A DNA stretch of 64,000 bases from Maratus speciosus (lineage: Eukaryota > Arthropoda > Arachnida > Araneae > Salticidae), in NCBI GenBank assembly GCA_963932465.1, contig OZ010792.1, forward strand, positions 189,375,556-189,439,555. Reading direction: 5' to 3'. Under the pieces are notes generated by a model that was not told the origin of the DNA, did not search any database, and worked only from the letters and a program-made list of their open reading frames with translations. Positions 1 to 11,884 of this stretch are shown here, in pieces (the first letter of the stretch is position 1; every line of letters starts with the position of its first letter). The translations under genes were made by a program, and so were the position numbers.

Positions 1-96
1 TGCAGCCGTTCGGAGGAAAGCGATTTCAAAAAATTTTGGTATATTTTCATCGATCATGACCACCAGACCACGAAACCACCCTCCGTTCAAAATTGA

Positions 97-139
<43 letters not shown>

Positions 140-1836
140 ATATATATATATGACCTATGTCACACTGTAACTCCCGTAATTATGAACCGATTTCGATGTA
201 ATTCGGTGTGTACATAGTACATACCAATGTCTCGACCAAGCTCGTTGGCCAGCTTCATCCGCCGTTTTGTTTCAAAATGGCGGCCATTTAAAATTTTTAA
301 AAAAATTTAAAATTTGAAATATGGTATCAAAAAATTGAAAATGGAAAACTATTTTTTTCTTATGTATTTGACCTTTATACAAAGATTTCGGAGCAGTTTT
401 TGTTTTGTCTATATCTTAAAAAATGGCTGAGTTGCAGCATTTTGAATTTCTAGCGTGGCTGACATTTTGAAACGTCCTGAATTTTGTCACGCGATAAAAG
501 GCGTATTTATGAAACGATTTGGATCAAACTTCGTTTATACATAGTACAAACTAATGTCTCGACCGAGTTCGTTGGGCAGCTTCATCCGCCATCTTGTTTC
601 AAAATGGCGGCCATTTTAAAAAAATTAAAAAATTAAAAAATTAAAATGAGATACCAAAAAATTGGAAAATGAAAAATATTTTTTTCGTATGTGTTTGACC
701 TTAATACAAAGATTTCGGAGCAGTTTTTGTGTCGTCTATATCTAAAAATGGCTGATTAATAGCATTTTGAATTTCTATTGTGGCTGACATTTTAAAACGA
801 CCTGATTTTTGTCACGCGATAACAGGCGTATTTATGAACCGATTTGGATGTAACTTGGTCTGTACATAGTACATACCAATGTCTCGACCGAGTTCGTTGG
901 CCAGCTTCATTCGCCATCTTGTTTCAAAAGGGTTGCCATTAAAAAAAAATTAAATTTAAAATTCAAAATGAGGTATTAAAAAATTGGAAAATGAAAAAGA
1001 TTTTTTTATGTGTTTGGCCTTGATACAAAGATTCCGGAGCAGTTTTTGTTTCTGAAAATTTGTTTTTTTGTTGATATCTTAAAAAATGGTTGATTTATAG
1101 CACTTTGAATTTCTAGCATGGCTAACATTTTGAAACGATCTTGTATTTGTCACGCGATAACACACGTATTCGCCTATTTCGATGTAAGAAGGCATGTGGA
1201 TAGTATACATCAATACCTCGACCAAGTTCGCTGGCCAGATTCATCAGCCATCTTGTTTCAAAATGGCGGCCATTAAATTAAGAAAAATATATATATTTAA
1301 AGTGACGTGCAAAAAAATTAGAAATTGAAAAAGGTTTCTTTCTTAAGTATTTGACCTTGAAAAGGATTCAGGAGCATTTTTTGTTTGTCTTTACCTTAAA
1401 AAATGGCTCAGATATAACAGTTTCAATTTCTATTGTGGGTGACATTTTGAAAAATCTGATTTTTTGCATGCGACAGCACTCGTATATATCAACCGATTCC
1501 GATGTGAGTGAGCATGTGCACAGCAATTACTAAGGTCTCGACCCAGTTCAATGGTTAGCCTCATTTATCATGTTGTCTTAATATGGCAGGCACTTTAAGA
1601 AATCGCCGAATTTGGCAGCCAAATCTAAGCTACTTTAAAGAAAAGCAGCTTGGATAAAGCTGACTAATTTCGCGAAATTCTCATTCATTATATTGATAAA
1701 AATTAGTATTGAATCTCCTATATTAGGTTTCCACTACATTGAGCTTCGTGTGTTTGAATGATATAAGTCGGCTTTTTTAAAATAAGGAATATGAAAGCTA
1801 CCTCTTCCTCCCGGCACTGGCCGGAAGGACTTTTAT
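1..1836 (+). mobile_element. Helentron-like non-autonomous rolling-circle element, copy A (5' end outside window)
   Basis: A repeat of about 1.84 kb that recurs at 54977-56832 in the same orientation. It has a microsatellite near the 5' end (97-150) and then five degenerate units, marked by CTCGAC at 231, 558, 883, 1217 and 1537, so the period is 320-334 bp. Near the 3' end is AATGAAAGCTACCT-like sequence (the copy here has one change), the reverse complement of the 5' terminus AGGTAGCTTTCATT seen in the second copy. It is followed by a GC-rich hairpin (CCGGC, loop, GCCGG at about 1811-1824) and a T-rich end. Subterminal inverted repeats, a 3' hairpin and an internal microsatellite are the layout described for Helentron/DINE-1-type elements. 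No protein is encoded. The first 40-50 bases of the element lie outside the window. Confidence 0.65.
97..150. repeat. (CTAT)n then (TA)n microsatellite
   Basis: About ten CTAT units run directly into a short TA run. The tract lies at the same internal position as the (TA)n tract of the sister copy at 55100-55154, so it is part of the element and not an independent repeat. Confidence 0.95.
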
Positions 1837-1924
1837 ACACGCAACATATTAAGCTAAAATTTACTTGAGGCTCGAACACGCTTAAAACTACTAAAATCAC
1901 ATTTCCAAAATTTATCATACGTAG

Positions 1925-2470
1925 GTTCCTTGTGTCCGGTTCTTTGCATTGCGCTGTATATGATTTTATTTATATTTTCCAAATATTTCTTCGTATACTA
2001 AATATAATTCAGCTTGAAAATGCATAATTTAGTTTAAATCCACATTTAGGGAATTCAGGCTCATGCTCAGTAATTTTTTGTGTAGCCCGGTATATAATGT
2101 ATCGCATTTATACACACCACGTAGTATGCAAACTTTTAGTTAACACGTTAAATGCCACGTCAGTCACTGGTGACTGACCCTGATCTTTCCATTTAGGCTG
2201 TGTCAGTCATCGGTGACTGACACTTATAGATTCTGTAACGGGAGACTTATTTCGTGGCCTAAACGGAAAGACTTGATACAAAATAATGATTGAAAGACAA
2301 AATAGACTTGGCATTTAACGTGTTAAACTTAAAAACAGCATTCCATAATTGAAAAGATACTTCCAACATTTTTTGCAAATACACAGTATTTCTTTACAGT
2401 ACTGCATGCGAAATCTTTTGCATGCTCTGTAAATGGACGATAAATGTTATGCACATCATACAGGGTGTAT
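1925..2470 (+). repeat. Dispersed repeat, interrupted by a MITE
   Basis: Apart from the MITE at 2144-2322, this stretch aligns with 31100-31390. Shared landmarks are TTCCTTG, a TATATTTTCC/ACAAGTATTTCTT block, TTTTGTGTAG, and TTAGTTAAACTTAAAA at the MITE target. It has no coding capacity. It is useful because the 31-kb copy preserves the uninterrupted sequence. Confidence 0.6.
2144..2322. mobile_element. piggyBac-type MITE with TTAA target duplication
   Basis: A 179-bp element flanked on both sides by TTAA (2140-2143 and 2323-2326). Its termini are CACGTTAAATGCC and the inverted GGCATTTAACGTG. Inside are two copies of a CAGTCA..GGTGACTG palindrome. TTAA target duplication is the hallmark of the piggyBac superfamily. 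A related sequence at 31320-31345 reads TTAGTTAAACTT with one TTAA and no element, which is a paralogous empty site. A second family member is at 25151-25403. Confidence 0.85.
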
Positions 2471-3336
2471 ATAATGTCTATAAAAGGTATGACACATTTT
2501 GATGCTTAACAAATCATAAAGTAATGAAGATATATTTAGATTAATAGCATTATTGGTTAGATACATAAAAAAAATGTGGCCCTTTTTAATGAATTTCTAC
2601 ACATGCACTCTTTGGTGCACGGGGGATATTAAGACGGTAGTCTTTTTTACGCCAGTTGGGGCAAGCATGTCCGCATCCACAGCGGCTATTCCTGATGTAA
2701 TCCTGACCTTTAGGTCATCAATGTTCGACATTTTCGTCCTGTAAACAACGTCTTTACAACAAGTACAGATTAAATTTAAAAAATCAAAAAACCCGACTGC
2801 GTAAAACGCGAGCTAATTAATTATTTCTCATCAATGTGAAACTATTTTTTACATTACTTACCTATTTTTTTTTTATTTACTTGTATTGATGACTTTTAAG
2901 TTGTGTTTAATTGTTTGTTCCTATCTATAAACACTGCTTTGATGAGGCCTATAGATGTCTATGATGGTTAGAGTTGCAGTAAAGCAAGAGATCCTACCTA
3001 CACAACTTCCAAGTTGTGTAATATTTAAACGGAGCTTCTGACTGTAAAATAATCAAAGAATCATCGTCTTCATTTTGAAAGACCTATCCAATGATATGCC
3101 ACTCAATAGGGTGCGTAAAAATGTTTTTTCGTCTCTACCGCCATTTTGCATTTTACGGCCGCCGTTTTGAATTTATTAAAAAAATCTAGCCTATAACCAT
3201 CGGACGGTTAAGACGAATCGATAAAAACCTCATTCATTAAAATCCATCCAGCCGTTAGGATGTTTCGAGGGTATAAAAAAATCCACATACCCAGATACGC
3301 GTGAAACACATAACCCTTCTTGGCAGTCGGGTAAAT
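2471..3336. other. Gene-free stretch
   Basis: AT-rich sequence. The short reading frame at 2553-2744 has no recognisable similarity or splice context. The part from 3100 to 3330 is somewhat less AT-rich and may be old repeat. I see nothing else that I can name. Confidence 0.5.
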
Positions 3337-3724
3337 AGACCGGAAAGTGGCAACACAGACAATCACCTCACCGAGTTCATGGCTGAAATTCCAGAATTAT
3401 TAGTTAAAACTCGATTCAAATATTAAATCGCAATCGATTTGCCAAGTCATATCTTGGTGGAAAACACCTGAAAACCCGATTTTAGTGGATGAATCGTAAA
3501 TTTGCTATTGTGTTTTCCTGTTCCCAGTCCTCCTTGTTTTTATACCTTTGGGTACAAAAAAGCACAATGAATCAACTACTAAAATCGGGTTTTCAGATGT
3601 TTTCCACCAAGATATGACTTGGAAGACCGATTGTATTTTAATTTGCGAATCGAGTTTTAACTAATTCTGGAATTTCAGCTGAAAACTCGATGAGGTGATT
3701 GTCTGTGCTGCTGCCTCCCCGTCT
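3337..3724. mobile_element. Fold-back MITE with arms of about 150 bp
   Basis: The sequence from about 3337 to 3500 (from CAACACAGACAATCACCTCA through the block ending AAAACCCGATTTTAGT) is repeated in reverse complement from about 3570 to 3724. A loop of about 70-90 bp separates the arms. The arms are similar but not identical (CACCGAG versus CATCGAG), so this is an old insertion and not an assembly palindrome. No protein is encoded and no clear target duplication is visible. Confidence 0.7.
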
Positions 3725-4233
3725 AAAATGCACTAAAATAAAAAGTCCATCAGCGCTATATCCGGTGATCTGGGTGGCCACATCTGTCGAGTTTCAATTT
3801 TCACAAAAATGTTCACAAGGAATGCATATTTCTGTCCAAAACACTGAGATTTGGATTTTCCGAGTACTTACAACGCGTCTGGATTTATTCGTTCGAAATT
3901 ATAATTTATTCCTCGAAAAACCTTTTCCTAATAATTCTACACATTTTTAAAAAAACTTCATGCCATTTCTTTTCTTAATAATAATCTCTAGTAATCTCTT
4001 CTTTCTTTCTTGATTCTATTTATAAATGCAACTGATGAAAAAAAAAATATGAATTTCAGTAAAACGTGTTCGAAATGTTCAGATTTACTTGATTAAAGTG
4101 GTATAATATTTAATAATACCTTCCGTTTATTTAAAAATCCGCTGATTAATTTAAAAAAATGTTCCCGATTCACACGAATCAAATATACCACTTAAATTTG
4201 CAATCTCTCTCTATCTTTCTCTCTATATATATA

Positions 4234-4692
4234 CAGGGTGTCTAAATTTGTTTTAGAAAATAAGAGGGGTGATAGTACCCATCTAGACGACCAATAGTTA
4301 CCATGGAACATAGGGTCGCAAACCACTTATTTAGTCACAAATACAGGGTTTTTCATTATGACTAAACCCGGTTTGATGGTAATAATTTTGAGAAAGTAAC
4401 AATATTGCAATGAAAATTTAATGACATATGCCTTGTTTTATAGGAAATGTGATAACATCACGAAAAGTTCTTGAAAAACAGGATGTTCAAGTAAGTGATG
4501 ATACCGTGTGGGCTGATAATCACAGTCCAAAGTTATGACCCTTTTGTTCCACTCAACGTCACACCCTTCATAACTATTTTTGTGATTTTCTCCCACTGAA
4601 CTTTATTTGCGACCTCATGTTCTGTGGCAATTTTTCATCCTCTTGATGCCTACTATCACCCCTATTTTGTAAAAAAAAATTAGACTCACCTG
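4234..4692. mobile_element. Tc1/mariner-type MITE with TA target duplication
   Basis: A 459-bp element with termini CAGGGTGTCTAA and the inverted TTAGACTCACCTG, each flanked by TA (4232-4233 and 4693-4694). The terminal similarity runs inward for about 45 bp, including a shared GGGGTGATAGTA block near both ends. There is no transposase. The TA duplication and the CAGGGTG start fit a non-autonomous Tc1/mariner element. Confidence 0.8.
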
Positions 4693-4694
4693 TA

Positions 4695-6471
4695 TATGTG
4701 TGTGTATAAGTAATTAAACAAATAAATGAATAAAATAAGTTTTAATTATTTTTTTTTAGCAGAATGTCATTTCTGATCTCCCAGATTTAATAAACTAATA
4801 TATTAAACTTTCACGATCTGCCACTTTTTAAAAATTGTAATTTTGGAATTAAATTATGTTTAAAGATTTACAAATCCCTGAAAATAAAAACTGAATAAAA
4901 TATTTGATGTAGAATATATTTGCACCAGACTACAGAGATTTTAAATACTTTACATTTAATTGCATCCTATGAGTTTTCGAACAATCGATAATAAGCTGTA
5001 AAGCTTGAATTATATGATTTTACGGCAGTTAACCTTATCAGGTGTCTGATTTCCATTTAAAATCTAGTAAATTAGATTATTGATGGAATCATTTCTTCTG
5101 GTTAAACAATTACTCTGTAGATTCAATTATTACGCGCAGTGTCGCATGATTTAAAATTTCTAAGAAAATACATTAAAATGAACTTTTCATCATTTAAAAT
5201 CGTTCAGTTTGAAAGTTTATAGATCATTTAAAAATAGAGGCTATAAAAGTACTGCAACGGAAAAGTTTGAAAAAGACCCCTTAAAGTTTCCGTGTAATTT
5301 TGTAGTGGAATGAAGTAATTCTGAAAAATTTAATGAATACTTTTATTTTCTCTTTCAGAGAAATCACAAAATTTATGAACAATGTACTAAATACCATGAT
5401 TTATCAAATACCATTAGAGAAAGTTTCCAGAAATTTCGTTAGCTTATATCTAGTAATTTACCGAAAATATATACAATAATTTAAATACTTTTGATTCTTC
5501 TTTTAATTAATAGAAATTCTTAAATGTGTATTTAATCCTTTCGAACATATATATTCAAGAAAGAAAAATTGTAAATTTTAAAATACACAATGCAGCATTT
5601 AGATTGAAAGAATTTTTATTTCTGTTTAATTATTTATTTCTTCTTTTTGGTGGGTGTATTGCTAAGTATAAAAAATCTTTACTATCAGAATGAAAAACTA
5701 ATGTTCTATATAGTAAGAGAAAAAATTTACTTTTCATATAAAAGTGCTGTAAATTATTTTTCATTGGTTCGCAGACCGAGGTATTCCAAGTTTCGTGATT
5801 TGACAAGATTGAAGTAACGTTTTTGTATTAATATATATACTAATAAAAAATTCCTGATTGTATACGAGTATAATGTGTACATATACATTTGCATATTTTT
5901 TCCATATTTTCTATAAATGTACATAAAATTATACAATTTTAGAAAAGCCATTAAATTTGCCTATTGATATTATTTTTCCTTTTAGTATTAATATGAGCTT
6001 ACAATATGATGATGACATCCAATATCTAGAGCAAAAGATAAAATAAAATAAAAATAAAGTAAAAATATTTATTATATAAATGAAAAGAAAATGTAATGAT
6101 AAATCATTATATTTCATCTTAAAGGGTCAGGTACCTTTGAAACTGAGAAAGTATAAGTAAACGTGACCGTAATATGTACCAAATTAACTCCACATCTAAA
6201 TAACAGTTCGATAAGAAATTGCAAAAACAATTTTAAATTTAATGCTTTTTAATAAATTAATTCCTTTTATATGCATTGCTTGTAGAATTTTTTATTATTG
6301 AATTGCCCTAGTGAGGCATTTTTGTTATTGAGCAGAGGTATAATATATGTTTGAAATAACCTAAACTGGATAAATACTCGTATATTGATTAATTCTAAAA
6401 AATGTAAAAAAAAATCTCCAAATTTTTAAATTTTTTAAATTAAAAATTGTCATAATTTCTAAATTTCTTAC
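4695..6471. other. Gene-free AT-rich stretch
   Basis: Very AT-rich single-copy-looking DNA. Reading frames at 5754-5951 and 5929-6117 (minus) are rich in Y, I, F and K, as expected from AT-rich noncoding DNA. They have no domain and no splice context. Confidence 0.5.
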
Positions 6472-6647
6472 TTGATGAACATAACAGTTGGTCATCTTGC
6501 GCATCTGTACTGTTTATACCTTCAGTCAAAATTTCATGGAATCCTTTGCTGCCATTTCTTAGAAATGAAGCGTTCGGAGGAAACAATGTACATAAGCCAC
6601 AATTGACATGTTTCGAGAAAATCCGTTTTAAATGTTTTGGTGAAATC
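6472..6647 (-). CDS. Candidate internal exon of an unidentified host gene
   Basis: On the minus strand an acceptor-like TTTCAG ends at 6648 and a strong donor (CAA then GTAAGA) starts at 6471. The 176-nt interval is open and starts ISPKHLKRIFSKHVNCGLC. It continues with a stretch rich in F, P, N and G and ends in DAQDDQLLCSS. Base composition is visibly less AT-rich than the flanks, and the residue mix is balanced, unlike the low-complexity frames around it. Junction phases are 2 at the start and 1 at the end. I do not recognise the protein, and the polypyrimidine tract is weak. It could be a real exon of a gene with very long introns, an unrecognised transposon fragment, or chance. Confidence 0.3.
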
Positions 6648-6719
6648 CTGAAATCAGGCATTGGTTGTTTAACGGATGATTTCATAGAATAATAATATAG
6701 CAGGCAATTGCACAACATA

Positions 6720-7483
6720 TTGGGATAAAAAAGTTAAAATTATTTTTTAAAGTAAATTTATTAACGAATGTTTATAAAAAAATGTGACTTATAACCTTCT
6801 TCCTTCAAATTAACAAATGCATTTTCTGGATGCAAAACGGACATAGTTCATTACAAGATATGTGTTAATGTCAATTATTATCAACTGTTTTATGGCAACG
6901 AGTTTATATTCCCAGATCAACCTAAACTCTAAATCTTTTGGTTCCAATATAAAAATTAAGGGAAATATTGGCATCTTTCTATTAATCGACTGAAAAATTT
7001 AAGCTGCCATCTCCATTTACCCATTGTCACAATACTGATCTGCAGTTTCTACTCAAAAATAGCCTAAAAAATAGCTAAGGATCTGGGTGATATGGAGTAT
7101 ACATTGAAGTAGTATTCTTAAATTGGAAACTTTTTTGCTATTAAGCTACACGGGTTCCTGATATTTACTGCTGAAGGTGTTTAGAACCCTACTGGACAGA
7201 GGATACAGTTTTTCCCTCGTTTTTTAACATTAACTTTTTTTTAAGTGTACAAATTTGTAATAAAAAAGGACACATGCCACATTGGGAACAGATACAATTT
7301 TTCAATGAAAATTTAAAAATCAAAATGGACATACGCCACGAAGAGGATTGTAAATATTTCTCTATAATCTTAAAGCGAATTATGACATATTTATGGTAAA
7401 CTAATTGTGAGAGTGAGATGTTGCTTCACTATTGAAATATCAGTGTAAGTCGCCGAAACTAATAAAAAGCAAGCTACAATATG
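6720..7483. other. Gene-free AT-rich stretch
   Basis: No reading frame, repeat or RNA gene that I can support. Confidence 0.5.
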
Positions 7484-8316
7484 GAAAAAATCTCTGCCGG
7501 CTCGGCCTACAGACGCAGGTAAATTTCGAAGTTAAAAATTAATTTTTTATTTTAAATAACGAAAAAACAAATAAATTAGTATCACATTAATAAAAATACA
7601 AATAAAACGTCGAAATAAAAATCACTTGATGATGCAAACACGTGTAATTTGCTTAAAATCAAGTGAATGTGACATTTACGATCAGCCATTATTGGCATTT
7701 AATTTTGTAGTTCGGCGATTAATTTTTGGTCGGCGGGATGACCAAGTAGTATCAATATTAGTTTTTGAAGCATTCAAATATCTAAATTTGTTGATTGTCT
7801 GTAAGCAAATAAACCCTATTGGTTTACAATGGAAGTCTATGGGAATTTGGCGAAATATTAGAGATATCGACAAGTTGGCGATAAACTTGCCGGCATTTGG
7901 CGACGGAACAGGGTCACCGCCACGTTAACATCCTTTATATGCATGGAAATACGATAGCGTAATATATTTGTAGATTTTTATTTTTCGCGTGGAAATCTTG
8001 CAATAAGAAAGTAATTGTTGTGGTAAGAATTTTACTGTCGGTTTTTTTAATTGTTGGCAACTGTTATAACGAAAAATTTTTTTTAATTTGCCTGTCATTT
8101 TTCTGTAAGAGCTGGTTTTATCAGAATCATGTTAAGGCAGTATTCCAAAATTTTAACCCTTCCTCATTTCTACTGCCTTGGGCCGATTTTTCACATTTGC
8201 AATCCCCGCCGAGATATTAGCCATCTCAATGTTTTTGGCGAGTTTGAAGACGATCCGTGCATAATTGTGACTTTTATCGTGTGGACAAAATTTAGGACAT
8301 ACATACATACATACAT

Positions 8317-8368
<52 letters not shown>

Positions 8369-8628
8369 TCCATCTGTATTTTGTATAATGTTACAGTTAT
8401 AATTTGTTACTAAATTTATTAATTTATTGAATTAATTATTGTAATTGGAAATAGATGATGATTTGTAATTATATTATGGCTCTCTCTCTCTCTATATATA
8501 TATATACTTTTTAGGTGGGGGTGGTTTTGGGTTCCTGGAGTCCTATAATGAAAAGTTATGAAGGAAATTTTCAAAAGTGGCACCATGGTAATGACTGCAA
8601 TAAGTAGTATTTCTTACGAAATCTACCT
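7484..8628 (-). mobile_element. Helentron-like element, second subfamily
   Basis: Read on the minus strand, it starts at 8628 with AGGTAGATTTCGTAAGAAAT and a second inverted CTACTT-like arm. It then has a CCCAAAACCACCCCCACC block and a microsatellite. It ends near 7484 with CGAAATTTACCTG, a GTAGGCCGAGCCGGC hairpin and a T-rich end. The same 5' start, the same CATGATTCTGATAAAACCAG internal block and the same 3' end (GTAGGCCGGGCCGG) recur at 42247-44125, which fixes both boundaries. No protein is encoded; the frames at 7626-7928 and 8129-8413 fall inside repeat sequence. Confidence 0.65.
8295..8360. repeat. (CATA)n / (TA)n microsatellite
   Basis: Runs of ACATACATACAT merge into TATATATA. This is the internal microsatellite of the minus-strand Helentron-like element. 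Confidence 0.9.
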
Positions 8629-9896
8629 AAGATATTGAACTGAGTAACAAATGTCTTATGACTAAATATACAGCAACAAGGTTGTAAGCCACAATGTCAA
8701 TTGCTTATCAATACATCCTCTTCTAATGAAGAATTGGGACTACAAACAGTTGAAGAATACTCATTGTCCTTTATACTATTGTCTGAATCAAAGTCATTTT
8801 CACTTTAACTACTATTTGAATCCGTTTTAAACACTTTTCGTTAATACGACATCTATTGCTTGTTCGTCATTGTGAATTTTGTGTGGCTTGTGTCGTTATT
8901 GACTGAAAATAAACGAAATATTTCATTTCAGCAACAACAACTTTGAGGCATAATTGTGCAATCGCTCGCTGTTTTTAGTAATACATGTTGAGTGGTTAGC
9001 GATTTTCATGGGGCATGTTCTCATAAAATAATACCTAGATGATTAGGTAAATGTGGTTTATGTATTTTTCCCCCCGAACGCTTCAAATCATGCACATAAT
9101 TATAAAAATAATTAATTGTTCTGAAAAAATTGACATTAAAGATCAAATTACATCTTGATCACATAAAGAAATCTCACACTGTTTTGGTCATATCTACTCT
9201 ACTAAAGTGAATGTTTGCTTGGGGTTTCTTTTAAAATATTTTAAAATAATCAAATTTAATTATACGCTATTAAAAATTGTTTTGAATTTTTCAAATTCTC
9301 AAAACTGCCTGCCTGCCAAATTAATTTAAATTTGTATGACTATATGAAATAATAATCTCAGACTGAATGTATTGTATAAGAAGAAGATCGTGTTATCGTG
9401 AAATGGATCCGATGGGAATTTGATATTAAACATTTTTTATGACCCGGGTGAAACAGTGAGCAAGGTGTGTGGTCGCACAGAGAGAACAGCTAAAAGGAGT
9501 GTACCAATGGATGTTGAGGTAGAGAAAATAATATATTTAAAATATTGACAACACACTTTTTTGTTTAGTGACGGATGGGAACCGGATATACCTTTAAGTT
9601 CGCTCCGATTAAGGTTGCCACAGTTAAAGAAGAGCTGGTTGCTATAACATTTTCATCAAGTAAGTTGGAATAATCTCAGCTCATGAAAAAGAGTAATCAG
9701 CAGCGACTGTATTTTCAGCAAATTTTGTATGTAGAATATGAAACTATTTCGTACTAAAAATCTGATAATATGCCGATCCCAATATTCTGCAATACACTCA
9801 GATTGTGGAAGACTGGTGGATTAAGTTAAAACTCTCGTTAATTATTAACATTTCTTGTGTATTTTGTTATACATACAAAATATATTCATAATGCTG
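8629..9896. other. Gene-free stretch with weak exon-like signals
   Basis: Mostly AT-rich. Around 9420-9670 composition becomes more even, and splice-like signals occur: TTTTGTTTAG before 9570, and GTAAGT at about 9660. The reading frames between them are short (DGWEPDIPLSS then a stop soon after), so I do not call a gene. No repeat boundary was found. Confidence 0.4.
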
Positions 9897-11152
9897 CACT
9901 GTAAAATAGTTGGAACGTTTAGTATTCTAACAGGAACCTTTCCGATACTTTCGGATATGTAAGAGCTATTTTCGTTTTCTGAAACATCCAGAAACATTTC
10001 TGAACGGTTAGGTTTTCTTTCGGCGGCTCGCCTCTGTTCTCGCTAACGCATGCGCACTCCAAGTATTTCGTCCATGTGGTGAAACCAGAATAGCCGAAAG
10101 TCTATGCTAACTGCTAACATCAACGTCAACTCGTCTGTATGAGTAATGGCGGCTCGGCGTGAGAACTTGTGTAGCACGTGGATTTCAATTGGGTTTTATT
10201 TAGAAAACAAAAACAATATAATAATATTTTTTACATTTTGTGGGTAATTCTTATTGTGTTTTAAAATTATACAAGAATTATAAACCTTGGATATTATGAG
10301 TGGGCTGTTTTAAAAGCTTCGGAAAAACATTATTTTTGAAGACGGAACGATTACAACTTTGGGTAAGTGTTTTTTTTTTAAATCATCTACAGTATTACTT
10401 TTACTTACTATTTTTTATTATTAATTACTTCTTTATTAGCTTTGTTACAATACATGGAAATAAATTTATAATCTATTTTTTAATATATCATACCTTGTTT
10501 CTGTTATGTGTGCATGTAAATAAAATAATATAGTTAAACTCGATGTTAATACTGACTCCGGTACACAGTGTGCCCTTAATAAATTATTAAATGCGTTATA
10601 ATTTAAAAGAAAATTTATGTATTATATTTTTATCAAACAAGCTGAAGGTTTATTGACATTTTACTTTTTTATTATTGATTGCTTTTATGTAAAAAATACA
10701 GTATTATGGGTAAAAAATAAAAATAAACAGTAAACTATTCTTTCAATTATACGTTTTATTTTTATAAATCATTATAGTAGTTAATAAAATTGATTCATTT
10801 GTTTTGCTGCTTCCTAAAAAACTTTCAAAAATTCGAAATAGCGTTTATAATGTCAGTAACAATGCACAATAGAAATATCAATAATTCAATTATATGTATA
10901 TTTTTAGTGTAATAATATTTTACTTTTAATTATACATTTCAGTACATTTTGGTTTTTAAATTAAGTTACGATGTGTGCATTCTAAATGTATAGTATAATG
11001 TTAAACATATTCTGTTAATCTAATTAATTTTTTATATTAAACCTCTTTTCTCCTCAAATTTTAATAACAAATTAAAAAAAATGTTTTAAGTTAATTAACT
11101 TATTCAGTACTCAGGTCCAGATATGTACACCCCCCCCCGGCACACACACACT

Positions 11153-11180
11153 CTTTTTTTTTTTTTTTTTTTTTTTTTTT
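11153..11180. repeat. poly(T) tract after a C-run
   Basis: A C9 run and a (CA)n stretch precede an uninterrupted run of T. This is low-complexity DNA within the CACTG-ended element. Confidence 0.9.
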
Positions 11181-11526
11181 CAATGCTTCGAAAAAATTAA
11201 CTATTGCATTTTTTGCGATTTGAATTTCACTTGTTCATCTAAATGTTCTTGCTTGAAAAGAAAAATGCTTTCTTCTGATTTTGCGCAACAGAATTGTGAA
11301 AAAAAAAATACTATTGTTGTTATTTAACTTAAGCACTTTACAATAATGAATTTGAAAGTCTCTAGATTATTAATCATCAGCTTGTTTTTTGAAAATATTG
11401 TACACAAAATGTCTTGTTTTAAGTTATAAGGCATTTTAATTTATTAATATTATGCTACGAAAAGAATAATACGATATTGAGTCAACATTAACATCAATTG
11501 CAATCATATCTTATTTACATGCACAA

Positions 11527-11551
11527 ATAATAATAATAATAATAATAATAA
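11527..11551. repeat. (AAT)n microsatellite
   Basis: Eight consecutive AAT units. Confidence 0.9.
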
Positions 11552-11842
11552 GATGTTATGTATTAAAATGGCAAAGAAAGGCTAATAAAGAACTAAAATA
11601 ATAAGTAAAACTAATGCTATGATTAAAAAAAGAACACTTTTCGGAAGAATTTATCGTTTTCTTTTCAATAATAATACAGTTCACTTTAATGTTACCTGTT
11701 AACCCACATGGTTAAAAAATTATCAATGGATGATGTTAAAATACAATAAATTTTATCTACATTATAAAAAAGGTATAACAGTATTGATTTTTTTTTTTCA
11801 GAATAAAATCAAACAGACATAAAAAAACCAGGGAACTCAGAG

Positions 11843-11884
11843 AAAAAAAAAAAAAAAAAAAAGAAAGAAAGACAGAAAGAAAGA
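11843..11884. repeat. poly(A) and (GAAA)n low-complexity tract
   Basis: A run of A of about 20 is followed by GAAA units. Confidence 0.9.

Noticed and set aside
8129..8413. Open frame with a long Y/I/H run
   Set aside because: It is the (CATA)n/(TA)n microsatellite of a Helentron-like element read in one frame.
9420..9670. Possible two-exon host gene (splice-like sites near 9570 and 9660)
   Set aside because: Frames between the sites are short and reach stops; there is no consistent phase or recognisable protein.
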